The notes beneath the pieces are model-generated. The model had not been told where the DNA came from. It saw nothing but the letters and a program-made list of their open reading frames with translations, and did not search any database. The position numbers and the translations under genes were made by a program. A stretch of 64,000 nt of DNA from Molossus alvarezi (lineage: Eukaryota; Chordata; Mammalia; Chiroptera; Molossidae): assembly GCA_037176705.1 (NCBI GenBank), contig CM073899.1, positions 868,001 to 932,000 on the forward strand, in the 5' to 3' direction. Positions 44,701 through 58,000 of this stretch are shown in pieces; positions within the stretch are counted from its first letter, which is position 1, and every line of letters starts with the position of its first letter.

Positions 44701-45489
44701 ATGGTAAAACAAAGAAACAAATCTCAAATGAAAGAAGAAGAGAACTCTATCGAAGAAGAGATAAATGAAATGCAGCTAAGCAAATTATTTGAGGTAGAGT
44801 TCAGAGCCACGATCTTATGGAAGCTTAAAAGCATGAGTAAGGACATCAGCACCATGAGTAAATATACAGAAACATTGAAAACCAACCAAGTGGAAATGAA
44901 GAATGACATAGCCTAAATTAAGAACACATTAGAAGAACTAACCAGCAGAGTAAAGGAAGTTGATGACCAGATCAGTGAATTAGAAGACAGGGTAGAAAAA
45001 ATCAACTAATCAGAAAATAAAAAGGAAAAAATGATGCAAAAACAGAAAGATAGCTTAAGAGAACTGTGGGACAACTGGAAACGTAATAACATTCATATTA
45101 TAGGAGTCCCTGAAGAGGAAGAAGTTAAGCAAGGTTTAGAGAATATATTTGAAGACATAGAGATAGAAAACTTTCATAACTTGGTGAAAGAAGAAGGCAT
45201 TCAAGTTCAAGAAGTACAGAGAGTCCCAAGTAAGAAGAACCCAAACAGGCCCACACCAAGACACATAGTAATTAAAATGCCAGAAATTAAAGACAAAGAC
45301 AGAATCCTAAAAGCAGCAAGAGATAAGCAACAGCTTACCTACAAAGGAAACCCCATAAGGATCTCAACTGACTTCTCCACAGAAACACTAATGGCCAGAA
45401 GGGAGTGGCATGAAGTAATCAAGGTCATGAAAAACAAGGATCTGAATCCAAGACTACTCTACCCAGCAAGGTTATCATTCAAAATGTAA
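44701..45489 (+). pseudogene. L1-J ORF1p pseudogene, nearly open
   Basis: A single 263-codon frame from ATG (44701) to TAA (45489), interrupted only by TAA at 44914-44916 and 45007-45009. Residues 1-100 form a charged coiled-coil-like stretch (FRATILWKLKSMSKDISTMS). An RRM-like part begins at NNIHIIGVPEEEE, and the CTD contains NPNRPTPRHIVIKMPEIKDK, RILKAARDKQQLTYKG and MARREWHEVIKVMKNK. ORF1p is the L1 RNA-binding chaperone. It could make only an N-terminal fragment as it stands. Confidence 0.9.
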
Positions 45490-45656
45490 GGTCAAATAAG
45501 AAGCTTCCCAGACAAAAGAAAAGAAAAAAACAAAAACAAAAAAAAACAAGGCCAAGGGAATACATTAACACCAAACCAGCACTCCAAGAAATGTTAAAAG
45601 AACTACTGTAATAAGTAGAAGAAATAGGAAAATAAACAGAACCACACTAAACAAAA

Positions 45657-48600
45657 ATGGCAATACGTAAGTACATATCAATTATCACCTTAAATGTGAA
45701 TGATTTGAATGCTCCGATAAAAAGGCACAGAGTAGCTGACTGGATAAGAAAGCATGAGTCACAAATATGTTGTTTACAAGAAACCTACCTCACAAACAAA
45801 GACTCACATAGGTTGAAAGTGAAGGGATGAAAAAAAATATTTCAAGCAAATAGAAAGAAAAAAAAAGAAAGCTGGGGTAGCAATACTCATATCTGATAAA
45901 GTAGATTTCAAAATGAAGGATATAACTACAGAGAAAGATGGCCACTCCATAATATTGAAAGTATCTATCCAACAGGAAGATATAACCTTGGTAAACATAT
46001 ATGCAGTCAATTTAGGAGCACCAACATATATTAAAATCTTTTGGATGACTTCAGAGGAGAAATCAACAGCTATACAATCATAGCAAGGGATTTCAATACC
46101 CCACTGACATCACTGGATAGATCTTGTAGACAAAAAATTAACAAGGAAACACAGATTCTAAATAAAGCACTACACCAAATGGACTTAATAGATATCGACA
46201 GAGAATTACACTCCGAAACTGCAGAATTCACATTTTTCTCCAGTGCACAGGGAACAATCTCAAAGATAGAGCACATGTGAAGACACAAACTAAGCCTCTG
46301 CAAGTTCAAGAAGATTGAAAGCATATCACGAAACTTCTCATGACACAGTGGCATGCAACTAGAAATCAATTGCAACAAGAACATACAAAGACATTTGAAA
46401 ACATAGAGGCTAAACAGCAAGTTATTAAACAATGAATGCATTACCATGGAGATCAAGGAAGAAAGTAAAACTTCCTGGAAACCAATGAAAATGAACACAC
46501 AACAACACAAAATCTATGGGATGCAGCGAACGCAGTTCTGAGAGGGAAGTTCATGGCAATACAGGCCTACTTCAAGAAACAAAAATAATTTCTAATAAAG
46601 CATCTAAACCTCACAATTTAAAGAACTAGAAAGCAAAGAGAAAGAAAACCCCAAAGCAAGTAGAAGGAAAAAAATAGTAAAAATCAGAGCACAAATCAAT
46701 GACATGGAGACCAAAACAACAATTCAAAGGATCAATGAAACAAAGAGCAGGTTCTTTAAAAAGGTAAAAAAGATTGACGGACCCTTAGCTAGACTCACCA
46801 AAGAACAAAGAGTGAGAACCCAAATACACAAAATCAGAAATGTAAGAGAAGAAATAATAACTGACACCACAGATGTTAGGATTGCTAACAGATATTATGA
46901 ACAATTATATGGCAACAAATTCGACAATCTAAGCTAGATGGACAAATTTCTAGAAACACATAGTCTCTCAAAATCACATCAAGAAGAGATAGAAAACTGG
47001 AACAGACTAATGACCACAAAAGAAATTGAAGATGTAATCTAGACTCTCCCAGCAAACAAAAGCCGAGGCCCGGAAGGTTTCATGGGGGAATAGTAGTGAA
47101 CATTCAAAGAAGAACTAAAAACCATTCTCCTCAAACTATTTGGAAAAATTCAAGAAGAAGGAAGACTTCCAATATTGTTCTATGAGGCCAGCATAATTCT
47201 AATTCCAAAACGAGAAAAAGACACTACAAAGAAAGAAAACTACAGGCTTCTATGATGAACATAGAAGCCAAAATTTTGAACAAAATACTAGCAAATTGGT
47301 TCCAGCAATACACCAAAAATATTATCCACCATGACCAAGTGGGATTCATCCCAGTGATGCAAGGCTGGTACAATATTTGCAAATCAATAAACATGATACA
47401 TCACATAAATGAAGAATAAAAACCACATGATCATATCAATAGACGCCAAAAAAGCCTTCAACAAAATACAGCATCCATTTCTGATAAAATGCTCAGCAAT
47501 GTGGGAATAGAGGGATCATATCTAGATATAATAAAGGTCATATAAGAAAGACCTACAGCCAACATCATACTCAATGGGCAAAAACAAAAAGCATTTCCCT
47601 TAAGAACAGGAACAAGGCAAGGATGCTCACTTTCACCACTCTTATTTAACATGGTACTGGAAGTCTTAGCCACAGCAGTCAGACACCAAGAGAAAATAAA
47701 AGGGATCCAAATTGGAAAGGAGAAAGTGAAACTGTCATTATTTGCAAATGACATGATACTATACGTTGAAAACTCCAAAGACTCCATCAATAATTTACTA
47801 GATTTAATAAATTAATTTGGCAAAGTAGCAGGATACAACATTAACATCAAGAAATTGATGGCATTCTTATACACCAAGGATGAACTCACAGAAAGATAAA
47901 CTAAGAAAACAATCCCATTTGCCACTGCTGCAAAGAAATTAAGATACCTAGGAATAACCTTAACCAAAAAAATAAAGAACCTATTCGCAGAAAACTACAG
48001 GTCATTGAAAAAAGAAATATAGTAAGATATTATTTAAAGTAGAAGCACATACCCTGTTTATGGATTGGGAGAATTAACATCATTAAATGTCCATATTACC
48101 CAAAGCAATCTGTAGATTCAATGCAATCCCCATCAAAATACCATCGGCATACTTCAGAGAATTAGAAAAAGTAGTTCAAAAATTCGTAGGGAACCAAAAA
48201 AGACCTCGAATAGCCACAGCAATCTTAAAAGGAAGAACAAAGTTGGAGGGATAACATTAACAGATTTCAGCTTATACAACAAAGCCACCGTAATCAAAAC
48301 AGCCTGGTACTGGCACAAAAACAGGCATATAGACCAATGGAACAGAAAAGAGAACCCAGAAATGAACCCAAGGCAATACGCTCAATTAATATTTGAGAAA
48401 GGTGGCAATAGCATACAGTGCAGTAAGGACAGCCTCTTTAATAAATGGTGCTGGGAAAATTGGACAGCTACATGCAGAAAAATGAAACTAGACCATCAAC
48501 TTACACCCTACACAAGATCAAAGACTTAAATGTGACTCATAAATCTATAAAAATCCTAGAAGAAACTGTAGGCAACAAAATTTCAGACATTATACGCAAC

Positions 48601-49455
48601 AGAATTTTCACTGATACATGACCTAAGGCAATAGAAACAAAAGAGAAAATGAACACATGGGACTACATCAAACTCAAAAGCTTCTGCACAGCGAAAGATA
48701 CAGTCATCAAAATGGAAAGGGTGCCCACTGTATGTGAGAGCATAATTACCAATTGTATATCAGATAAGGGGTTAATTTCCAATATATAGAGAGTGCTCAT
48801 AGAACTCAGCAGAAGGAAAACAAAGACCCCGATGAAAAAATGGGTAGAGGAACTAAATAGACACCTCTCCAAACAGGACATACAAATGGCTAAGAGATAC
48901 AGGAAGAAATGCTCAACATCACTAATCATCAGAGAGATGCAAATTGAAACAAAAATGAGGTATCACCTCACACCTATCAGAATGGCCGCCATCAACAAAT
49001 CATCAAATAACAAGTGTTGTTGAGGGTGTGGAGAAAAGGGAACTCTAGTACACTGCTGGTGGGAATGCAGACTGGTGCAGCCACTATGGAAAACAATATG
49101 GTGTTACCTCAACAAATTAAAAATTGAACTTCCATTTGACCCAAAGATCACACTTCTAAGAATATACCCTAAGAAGCCTGAAACACCAATCAGAAAGAAT
49201 TTATGTACCCCCATGTTTGTAGCAGCACTAATTACAATAGCTAAGATCTGGAAACAGCCCAAGTGTCCCTCAGTAGACAATTGGATAAAAATGTTGTTGT
49301 ACATATACACAATAGAGTACTATGCATCTGTAAGAAAGAAAGATCTCTTATCCTTTGAGACTACACGAAGGGACCTGGAGAGTATCATCCTAAGTGAAAC
49401 AAGCCAAATAGAGAAAGACAAGTATCATATGATCTCACTTATTTGTGGAATATAA
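45657..49455 (+). pseudogene. L1-J ORF2p pseudogene
   Basis: Starts ATGGCAATACGTAAG. The endonuclease N-terminus reads SIITLNVNDLNAPIKRHRVA then ICCLQETYLTNKDSHRLKVK before a stop near 45830. The reverse-transcriptase region contains [18 protein letters not shown] near 47730-47790, with the catalytic FADD altered to FAND. The C-terminus ends IEKDKYHMISLICGI at 49455. The longest uninterrupted pieces are about 126 codons. Confidence 0.9.
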
Positions 49456-49711
49456 TGAACATAACAGTCTGAGGAATGGGGTAGTCTCAGAGACGTGGAA
49501 GTGGGGTACAGACTGACAATCCCCAGAATAGGGAGTGGTGGGGGAGAGATAAACCACAGAACTTATACGCATGTATGCATGAACAGTAAACATGGACAAC
49601 AAACTGGTGACAGGACAGGGAGGGAAGGAGAGGGGGGGATCAGTGGGGGGAAAAGGAGAAACATTTGTAACAAAATTTAATTTATAAAAAAATAAAGAGT
49701 GAAGGTCTTAG

Positions 49712-49908
49712 TGACAAATGTGGCTTAGAGTCCTGGCTCTGCTACTTACAAAGTATGTGAGTTTGGACAACTTCCTCATCTTCTCAAACACTTAAGTTCT
49801 TCTTTTATAAAATGGGGGCAGAACCCTCATAGGGTTGGTTAAATTAGATTGAATAATCTCTGTAAATTTGCCTGACACATAGTACATTTTCAATAAATAT
49901 TAGCTACA
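49712..49908 (+). mobile_element. MIR SINE
   Basis: Classic MIR in plus orientation: 'cttagagtcctggctctgctacttac', 'gagtttggacaacttcctcatcttctcaaacact', 'ttataaaatgggggcag..ctcatagggttggttaaattagattgaataat', 'cctgacacatagtacattttcaataaatattagct'. It keeps the full core and tail order. Confidence 0.95.
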
Positions 49909-50314
49909 CACAAAATAACTAAAGCAGTGTTGGGAGGGAGTTGAGGGGACTGATAAAACAGTTTTATGTGATTGACCACCAGCTCCAAAAAGCATTGGAA
50001 AGAAAGTGAGACTTTGGGGTGTCTAAACTGGAAGCAAATGAAGGAATCCAAAAAACAGTCTTTTACTAAGGGAGAAGAGTGATAGTAAAGGGAGTGGAAG
50101 ACCTATATAATAGGTAACTCTGAGATTGGTATTAATATTAAAGATTTGAGAAATAAAACAATTCTTGGTAATTGTAAAGTACTGATTGTGGTTTTACACA
50201 CTAAATATTGATGATATAGGAGTCTTTGAGACTCCTATAGAATTGAGGGATTTGGGACTTGGGTAGGCAATAAGAAATGCTATCTCTTTTGTGGAAGGTC
50301 TGATCTTACTTCTT
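49909..50314. other. Unique DNA between the MIR and L1-K
   Basis: No gene or repeat recognised; AT-rich. Confidence 0.5.
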
Positions 50315-50885
50315 TGAGGCCTATTTTTTTAAAATTTTTTATTGATTTTATTTTAATTTATTTTTTAATTTATTTATTTTTGTTACAGATGTTTCTCCCC
50401 CCCCCCACTGATTCCTCCTTACTCCTCCCTCCCCACCCAGTCCCCACCTTTGTTGTCCATGTCTATGGTTCATACTTGCATGTATATAAGTTCTGTGGTT
50501 TATCTCTCTCCCTTGCACCTTCTTCAGGGGATTGTCAGTTTGTACCCTACTTCCACGTCTCTGGGACTACCCTGGTCCTCAGACTGTTATGTTCATTATG
50601 TTCCACCAATAAGTGAGATCATATGATACTTGTCTCCCTGTGATTAGCTGTTTTGCTCAGGATAATACTTTCCAAGTCCCTCCGTGTAGTGTCAAAGGAT
50701 AAGAGATCTTTCTAACAGCTGCATAGTACTCAATTGTGTATATGTACCACAGATTTTTTATCCATTCATCTACTGATGGATATTTCGGCTGTTTCCAGAT
50801 ATTAGCTATTGTAAATGGTGCTGGTATGAACGTGGGGATACATATATTGTTTCTGATTGGTGTTTCAGGTTGAGCCCTATTTTTT
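50315..50885 (-). mobile_element. L1-K: 5'-truncated L1 tail
   Basis: Antisense L1 3' end of about 540 bp (50330-50870): T-rich tail, TTTTTGTTACAGATGTTTCTCC, pyrimidine-rich 3'UTR, and the last part of ORF2 up to 'tctgattggtgtttcaggt'. The target duplication TGAGGCCTATTTTTT / TGAGCCCTATTTTTT lies at 50315-50329 and 50871-50885 (one mismatch). Confidence 0.93.
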
Positions 50886-51313
50886 CTGATATGATGATCA
50901 TCATCTCAGGAAGGGATGATCCAGCTCATGTTGCCCAAATTCTCACTAGATTTGTTGATATATCACACATTGAATCTATTTATTTATAATTACAAATAAA
51001 ATATACAAGAAGTAAGAAATGTCCCTGTTAGCCAAATAAACCCAATCTTGTTCCAAAAGGAAGATCACAAGATCTAAAGGCAGCTTGATGAGGATGTGTC
51101 CTGGTTGAGGAAGGATGCAGAAATGTTTTATGCTCTGATGACAAAGGAGTCTCCCTCCATTCCAAGTGCTCTCAAACCACGTGTTACATGATCAAAGCAT
51201 CATCTCCTTGAACATAGCTGGCAACGCTGACAAGGGTCCACTCCAATTATCTTTTTTTTTTTTTTTTTTTGACTTTGACATGATTGCCTTACAATTGACA
51301 CTTGTTATTACAT
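50886..51313. other. Unique DNA upstream of the MRPL15 retroposon
   Basis: No gene recognised. It contains a T19 run (51252-51270), which could be the poly(A) end of an older minus-strand retroposon whose body (51271 on) was later split by the MRPL15 insertion; its source is not recognisable. Confidence 0.45.
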
Positions 51314-51341
51314 CATCCTTCTTGTTTTCTTTTTTTTTTTT

Positions 51342-51560
51342 AATTTTTATTTATTTTTCTTTATTGAGTTGAGAGAGAGAGGGAAAAAAAAGGAGAGGGA
51401 GAGATAGAAACATCAATGAGAGAGAACATCAACTGGCCACCTCCTGCATGCCCCCCACTGGGGATTTGGCTCACAACCTAGGCATGTAACAACTGGGTAT
51501 TGAACCGGAGACCTCTTGGTGCATGGGTGATGCTCAACCACTGAGCCACACTGGCCAGGC
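51342..51560 (-). mobile_element. VES-like SINE forming the 3' end of the MRPL15 retroposon
   Basis: Minus-strand SINE of the second subfamily: head GCCTGGCCAGTGTGGCTCAG at 51560, B-box region ending 'ggttcaatacccagttg', CTCTCATTGATGTTTCTATC, then CTCAATAAAGAAAAATAAAT. No separate target duplication for the SINE is seen. Its tail runs directly into the left copy of the retroposon's duplication, so it probably travelled as part of the RNA. Confidence 0.9.
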
Positions 51561-52310
51561 TATTAAGAAAATACATAGCCGGGAATCATTTTTCTTCTAC
51601 TGTGATACAGATAACATAGCTGTGAAAACCTAAGTAAGCTTCCTGGTGGCTGAATCCTTTACATTAACTGTGTGTAACTTTCACTTCAATTGTTTTTATG
51701 GCTTATATTCTCACTGAACAATTTTTCAACATCATTTAAAATGACTGAAAGACAAAGGTCCCTATATCTATGAAATTAGTAAATGTACATGAACAAGAGT
51801 TAGAATACTTTCTTGAAGAAAAAATATTAGTGGCTTGTTCATGAATTGTCTATACATTAGAGTTAAGAAAATTCACTTGGAATTTTTGTTGCAATTTTGT
51901 TAAGCAAATATTGTACTTAGAAGCCATTCACCAGTCTTAAACCTTAAACTCACATTCCAAATCTCCTTGAGTTGGAGGCTTACTGTCTTATCACTGGGTA
52001 GCAGAGCTTCCTTGAAGCTACTGAATAAGAGGGGGCACCAGCTCATTAGCAACTGTTCTAACCTTGACTGAGCAGGCCTGAATATCAAGCTCATCCCACT
52101 TGCATGGTTGTTCTGATTCACAATAATGATAAGACAAAATCAAGATGAAAAGATCATGGAAAAAATCAGCTAGAAATATTCTAAATGTTATAATCTTCCT
52201 TTGGCAGACCACCAGGGGGTTTGTATCTTGAGATAAAATTCATGCAATTTCAGTTCCTCTTTGCAGTCCTACCTTATTATATTTTTATTTTAGATAAAAA
52301 AGAAAAAATA

Positions 52311-52316
52311 TTTATT
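52311..52316 (-). terminator. Canonical MRPL15 poly(A) signal, bypassed
   Basis: AATAAA on the minus strand within GTAATAAATATTTTTTC, about 125 nt after the stop codon. The retroposon continues about 0.98 kb beyond it, so this signal was not used in the RNA that was copied. Confidence 0.6.
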
Positions 52317-52440
52317 ACACTGAAAACACTGAAGAAAAAAGGCATCTGGAGAATCACAAATTAAGAAAATGCAATGATAGATACATGTTTCATTCCCTTT
52401 TCCAGTACTCTCTTACAACTCTGCTTTCTTGAAAGGGAAT

Positions 52441-53373
<933 letters not shown>

Positions 53374-53914
53374 TTATAACATCCAAGTTGATAACTTATT
53401 TTATACTAATTGCATTTGAGGTTGGCTGCTTCCTAGATAAACACATTAATCTTACTAATAATATGTGATCCTGCTGGATGTGTAACTTCAGGTAAAATTT
53501 CAAATAGCCAGCTGCTTCCACTCAAAGGCAAATACCAAGAAGAAAATATTTCTTTTTGAAACCTTTCCTATTTTACCCTTTCTACACTTGCATGTCCACT
53601 TTGGTTTATGCACATCATCTTAGCTGTTTTCAGCTTCCTGGAGACTGTTCATAAACAAATCAAATATATATAACTAATGTTTATACTTCTAAAGATGTTT
53701 TAAGTTTTCCATAAAAGCCATTGTTTGAACATTTCTTTCACATGCCAAACATAAAACATCCAAGTTCTACATATAAATTAAAGAAGTTTAAAAGTTCAGA
53801 TAAATCTTTACTATACAACTTTCATTGGAAAAGTTATTATGCAGATAATATATCAATTAAGACTAAATTATTAGGGATGCCCTCACACAATTTCTTTATT
53901 CTGCAATTAGTAAA

Positions 53915-53990
53915 ATAAATCCATAAAAATTAAGCTCCTTTCCTAAGGTCATAGAGCTAGTTCAGTTGCAATTCAGAACAAACAGGAGAG
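53915..53990 (-). mobile_element. Degraded MIR fragment
   Basis: The plus strand has 'aagctcctttcctaaggtcatagagctagttcagttgcaattcagaac', which fits the complement strand of the MIR core (..cccaaggtcacacagctagtaagtggcagagc..). Confidence 0.6.
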
Positions 53991-54591
53991 TACTTACAGC
54001 TACTAAAATTATGTGAGGGAAACTGTAACTCTCACAATCTCCTTCAAATCAGTGGTATCTAAATTTATCTGGAAAATCAATACTTGATCAGTCTTTTCTG
54101 GTGAACATCCAGTTATTATAAAAAAAAATTCAAACCATCAGTTGTGTTGAATATGATAAATAGTAACATCCTCAAACACACTTTTAAAGGAGTCTAAAAG
54201 AAAAGAAGGTGAAATGGGTAGATAAATGCACTACCACGAATCAAATATATTTTTGTTCCTTTCAAAACACATGTGTACATATCTCATTGTGTCCAAGCCA
54301 GAAATCAATAAAATCTGCACAACTCACGTGGACTTTTGCATAGATCCAATATTTAAGATGAAAAAATAAAGTAGCCACATTGCTCTTTTGTTAATATAAA
54401 TTTTGATTGAATCAGTCATTCATACTGTGCCAAATAAATACCCCAATTTCCAATTACACTAAAATGTATGAATCAAGACAATATTTAATTTTCTCTAACT
54501 AAAACGGAGTTAATTAATATGCTTACTTTTATTCTGTATACTCTAGTTTATATTATGTATTCCAAAAGAAATCAACTCTGCAACCCTCTTA

Positions 54592-54610
54592 GGGCCAGCA
54601 GAGGGAGCTC
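54592..54610 (+). promoter_or_regulatory. CTCF-like motif
   Basis: GGGCCAGCAGAGGGAGCTC matches the CTCF core (CCASYAGRKGGCR) with one mismatch at the C of GGC. It sits in unique DNA between two L1s. A motif match alone is weak evidence of binding. Confidence 0.4.
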
Positions 54611-55036
54611 AAAGACAAAGTGGGAAGCTGCAGAAACAAGCCAAGCCAAAGAAAGAAGGCTTTAGGAGCAGTGGGAGGATGCTAAAAATGTACATCACTG
54701 GAAAGAAAGACAGCAGCAAAACTAATTGCCAAAAAAGTGTAGAGATGACATAAAGGAAGCAAAGTTTGGAAATCTATTAAAAAGGTCATTATTCTTTTTT
54801 TATTATTTATGTATTAATTTATTTTTGTTATAGATGTTTCTCCTTACCCCCCTTGACACCTTTCTCCTGATCCCACCCCCCCACCCTCCTGCATTGTTGT
54901 GTCTGTACATTGGTTATGCATATATGAATATAAATTATTTGGTTTATCTCTTTCCTACCCACACCCCCCTCTTCTGAGGTTTGAAACTGTGTACCCTACT
55001 TCTATGTCTTTGGGTCTATTTTGCTCGTCAGCCTCA

Positions 55037-58000
55037 TTATATTCTACAAATAGGTGAGATCATGTGATACGTATTTGTCTTTCTCTGATTGTTTTATTTT
55101 GCTTAGCATAATTCTCTCCAGGTCCTTCCATGTCATCTCAAAGGATAAGAGATCTTTCTTTCTTACAACTGCATAGCATTTTATTGTGTATATGCACCAG
55201 AGCTTTTTTGCCCACTCATTTACTGATGGACACTTGGGCTGTTTCCAGATCTTAGCAAACGTAAATAGTGCTGCTATGAATACAGAGGTACATATATTCT
55301 TTCTGATTGGTGTTTCAGGCTTAGGATATATTCCTAGAGTGGAATCACTGGGTCAAATGGCAGATCAATTTTTAAATTTTTGAGGAAACACCATACTGTT
55401 TTCCACAGAGCCTACACTAGTCTGCATTCCCAACAGCAGTCTCCTATTCTCCACTCTCACCAGAACTTGTTTGATGATTTGTGGATGGCAGCCATTCTGA
55501 CAGGTGTGAGGTGATACCTCATAGTCATTTTAATTTGCATCTCTCTGATGGCTAGTGACATTGAGTATTTTTTCTTATGTCTCTTGACCATTTGTATGTC
55601 CTTTTTCAGGTGTCTATTTAGAGCTCTACCCTTTTTATAGTTTTATTAATTTATTTTTGTTACAGATGTTTCTCTTTCTTTACCCCATTGACACTCTCTT
55701 CTTGATCCCACCCTTCCCCCACAGTATTGTTGTCTATGTCCATTGGTTATGCATATATGCATATAAGTTCTGAGGTTTAACTCTTTCCTCCCCCACATCC
55801 CAGTCTTTTGAGGTTTGTCTGTCCATACCCTACTTCTATATCTCTGGGTCTCTTTTGTTCATCAGCTTGTATTGTTCATTATATTTCCAAAATAAGTGAG
55901 ATCGTGTGATATTTGTCTTTCTCTAAATGGCTTATTTCACTTTAATTGCGTTCTTTGTCTTCCTTTTGTTGAGTTGTATGAGTGCTCTATATATTTTGGA
56001 GAGTAAGCCATTATCTGATGTATCATTGGCAATTATACTATCCCATACAGTGGGTTCCCTTTCCATTTTGATGCTTGTATCCTTTCCTGTACAGAAGCTG
56101 TATAGTTTGATGTAGTCCCACTTATTTATTTATTTTTTATTTTTCTCTCATGCTTTAGGAGATGTATAAGCAAAAAGGGTGCTGCATATGATGTCTAAAA
56201 TTTTGTTGCCTACATTTTCTTCTAGGATTTTTATGTATTCACGAGTCACATTTAATTCTTTTATCCATTTTGAGTTTATTCTTGTTTATAGTATAAGTTG
56301 GTGGTCTAACTTCATTTTATTATATGTAGCTGTTCAATTTTCCCAACACCATTTATTGAAGAGGCTATCTGTACTCCATTGTATGTTCATGCCAACTTTG
56401 TAAAATATTAATTGAGTATAATGTCTTATGTCAATATCTGGGTTCTCTGTTCTGTTTCAGTGATCTTGATGTCTGTGTGCCAGTACCAGGCTGTTTTCAT
56501 TACAGAGGCTTTGTAGTATAACCTGATATCTAGGATTCTGATCCCACGTACTTTGACCTTTTTCAAAATTCCTTTGGCTACTCAGGGTTTTTTTTTTTTT
56601 TTTTTTTTTGGTACCATATAAACTTCTGAAATATTTTTCTAGTTCTGTGAAATATGTCATTGGTATTTTGCTGGGCATTGCATTTAATCCATAGATTGCT
56701 TTGGGTAGTATGGACATTTTAATTATATTAGTTTTTCCAATCAATGAACAAGGTATATGCTTCCACTATTTTTATATCTCCCTCTATTACTTTTTTCAAT
56801 GTCCTGTAGTTTTCTGAGAACAGGTCCTTTTCTTGTTTTGTTAAGTTTATTTCTTGGTATCTTAGTGTTTTTTTTTTTTTGTTGTTGTTGTTTTGCTGCA
56901 ATGGTAAATTGGATTTATTTTTAGTTTTTCTTTCTGTGAGTTCATTATTGGAGTACAAAAATAGCATCAATTTCTTGATGTTAATTTTGTATCCTGCTAC
57001 TTTGCCAAATTCATTTATTAGCTCTAGTAGATTTTTGATAGAGTTTTTAGTGTTTTTTATATACAATACCATGTCATTTGCAAATAATGACAATACCATG
57101 TCATTTGAAAATAAGTTTCACTTCCTCCTTTCTAATTAGGATCCCTTTTTTTTTCTTCTTATCTAATTGCTGTAGCTAAGACTTCCAGTACTATGTTAAA
57201 TAAGCATGGCAAAAGTGGGCATTCCTGTTTTTTTCCTGTTGTTAAGGGAAATGCTTTTGTTTTGCCCAGTGAGAATGATGTTGGCTGTTGGTTTTTTATA
57301 TATGGCCTTTATTATGTGAGATATGGCCCCTGTATTCCCACATGCTGAGTTGTTTTTTGTTTTGTTTTTTTTCATCATACATTGGTGCTGGATTTTATTG
57401 AATGTTTTTCAGCATCTATAGATATGACCATATTGTTTTTATCTTTCATTTTGCTTAAGTGGTGTACCACATTTATTGATTTGCAAATGTTATACCAGCG
57501 TTGCATCTCTAAGGTTAATCTCACTTGGTCATGGTGAATACTTTTTTTACTGTATTACTGGATCCAATTTGCTAATATTTTCTTAAGGATTTTGGCATCT
57601 ATATTCATCATGGGCTTGTAGTTTTCTTTCTTTGTAGTGTCTTTATCTGTTTGTTTGTTTTTTAACTCAAATTATGCTGGCCTTATAAAAGGAGTTGGAA
57701 ACTCTTCCTCCTTATTGGATGTTTTTGGGAATAGTTTGAGTAGTATGGGTGTTAGATTATCTATGAATGTTTAGTACAACTCCATGAAGCCATCTGGATC
57801 TGGAGTTTTGCTTGCTGGGAGTTTCTTGATTACATCTTCAATCTTCTTGGATGTTAATGGTCTATTCACGTTTTCAATCTCTTCCCAGTTGAGTTTTTGG
57901 AGATTATATGTTACTAGAAATTTGTACATTTTGCTTAGATTGTCCAATTTGTTGGCGTATAATTGTTCATAATATTTTTTAAAAATCCTTTGTATTTCTG

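Larger units (their letters stand above)
42745..49690 (+). mobile_element. L1-J: full-length L1 with expanded 5'UTR
   Basis: About 6.95 kb, the longest L1 here without nested insertions. 5' end CCAAGATGGCGGTGAGC at 42745; 5'UTR 42745-44700 with tandem ~73-bp units; ORF1 44701-45489; ORF2 45657-49455; purine-rich 3'UTR ending TAACAAAATTTAATTTATAAAAAAATAAAG at about 49690. ORF1 needs only two stop reversions to be open, while ORF2 is more damaged. It faces L1-I head-to-head across about 1.6 kb. No convincing target duplication was found. Confidence 0.94.
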
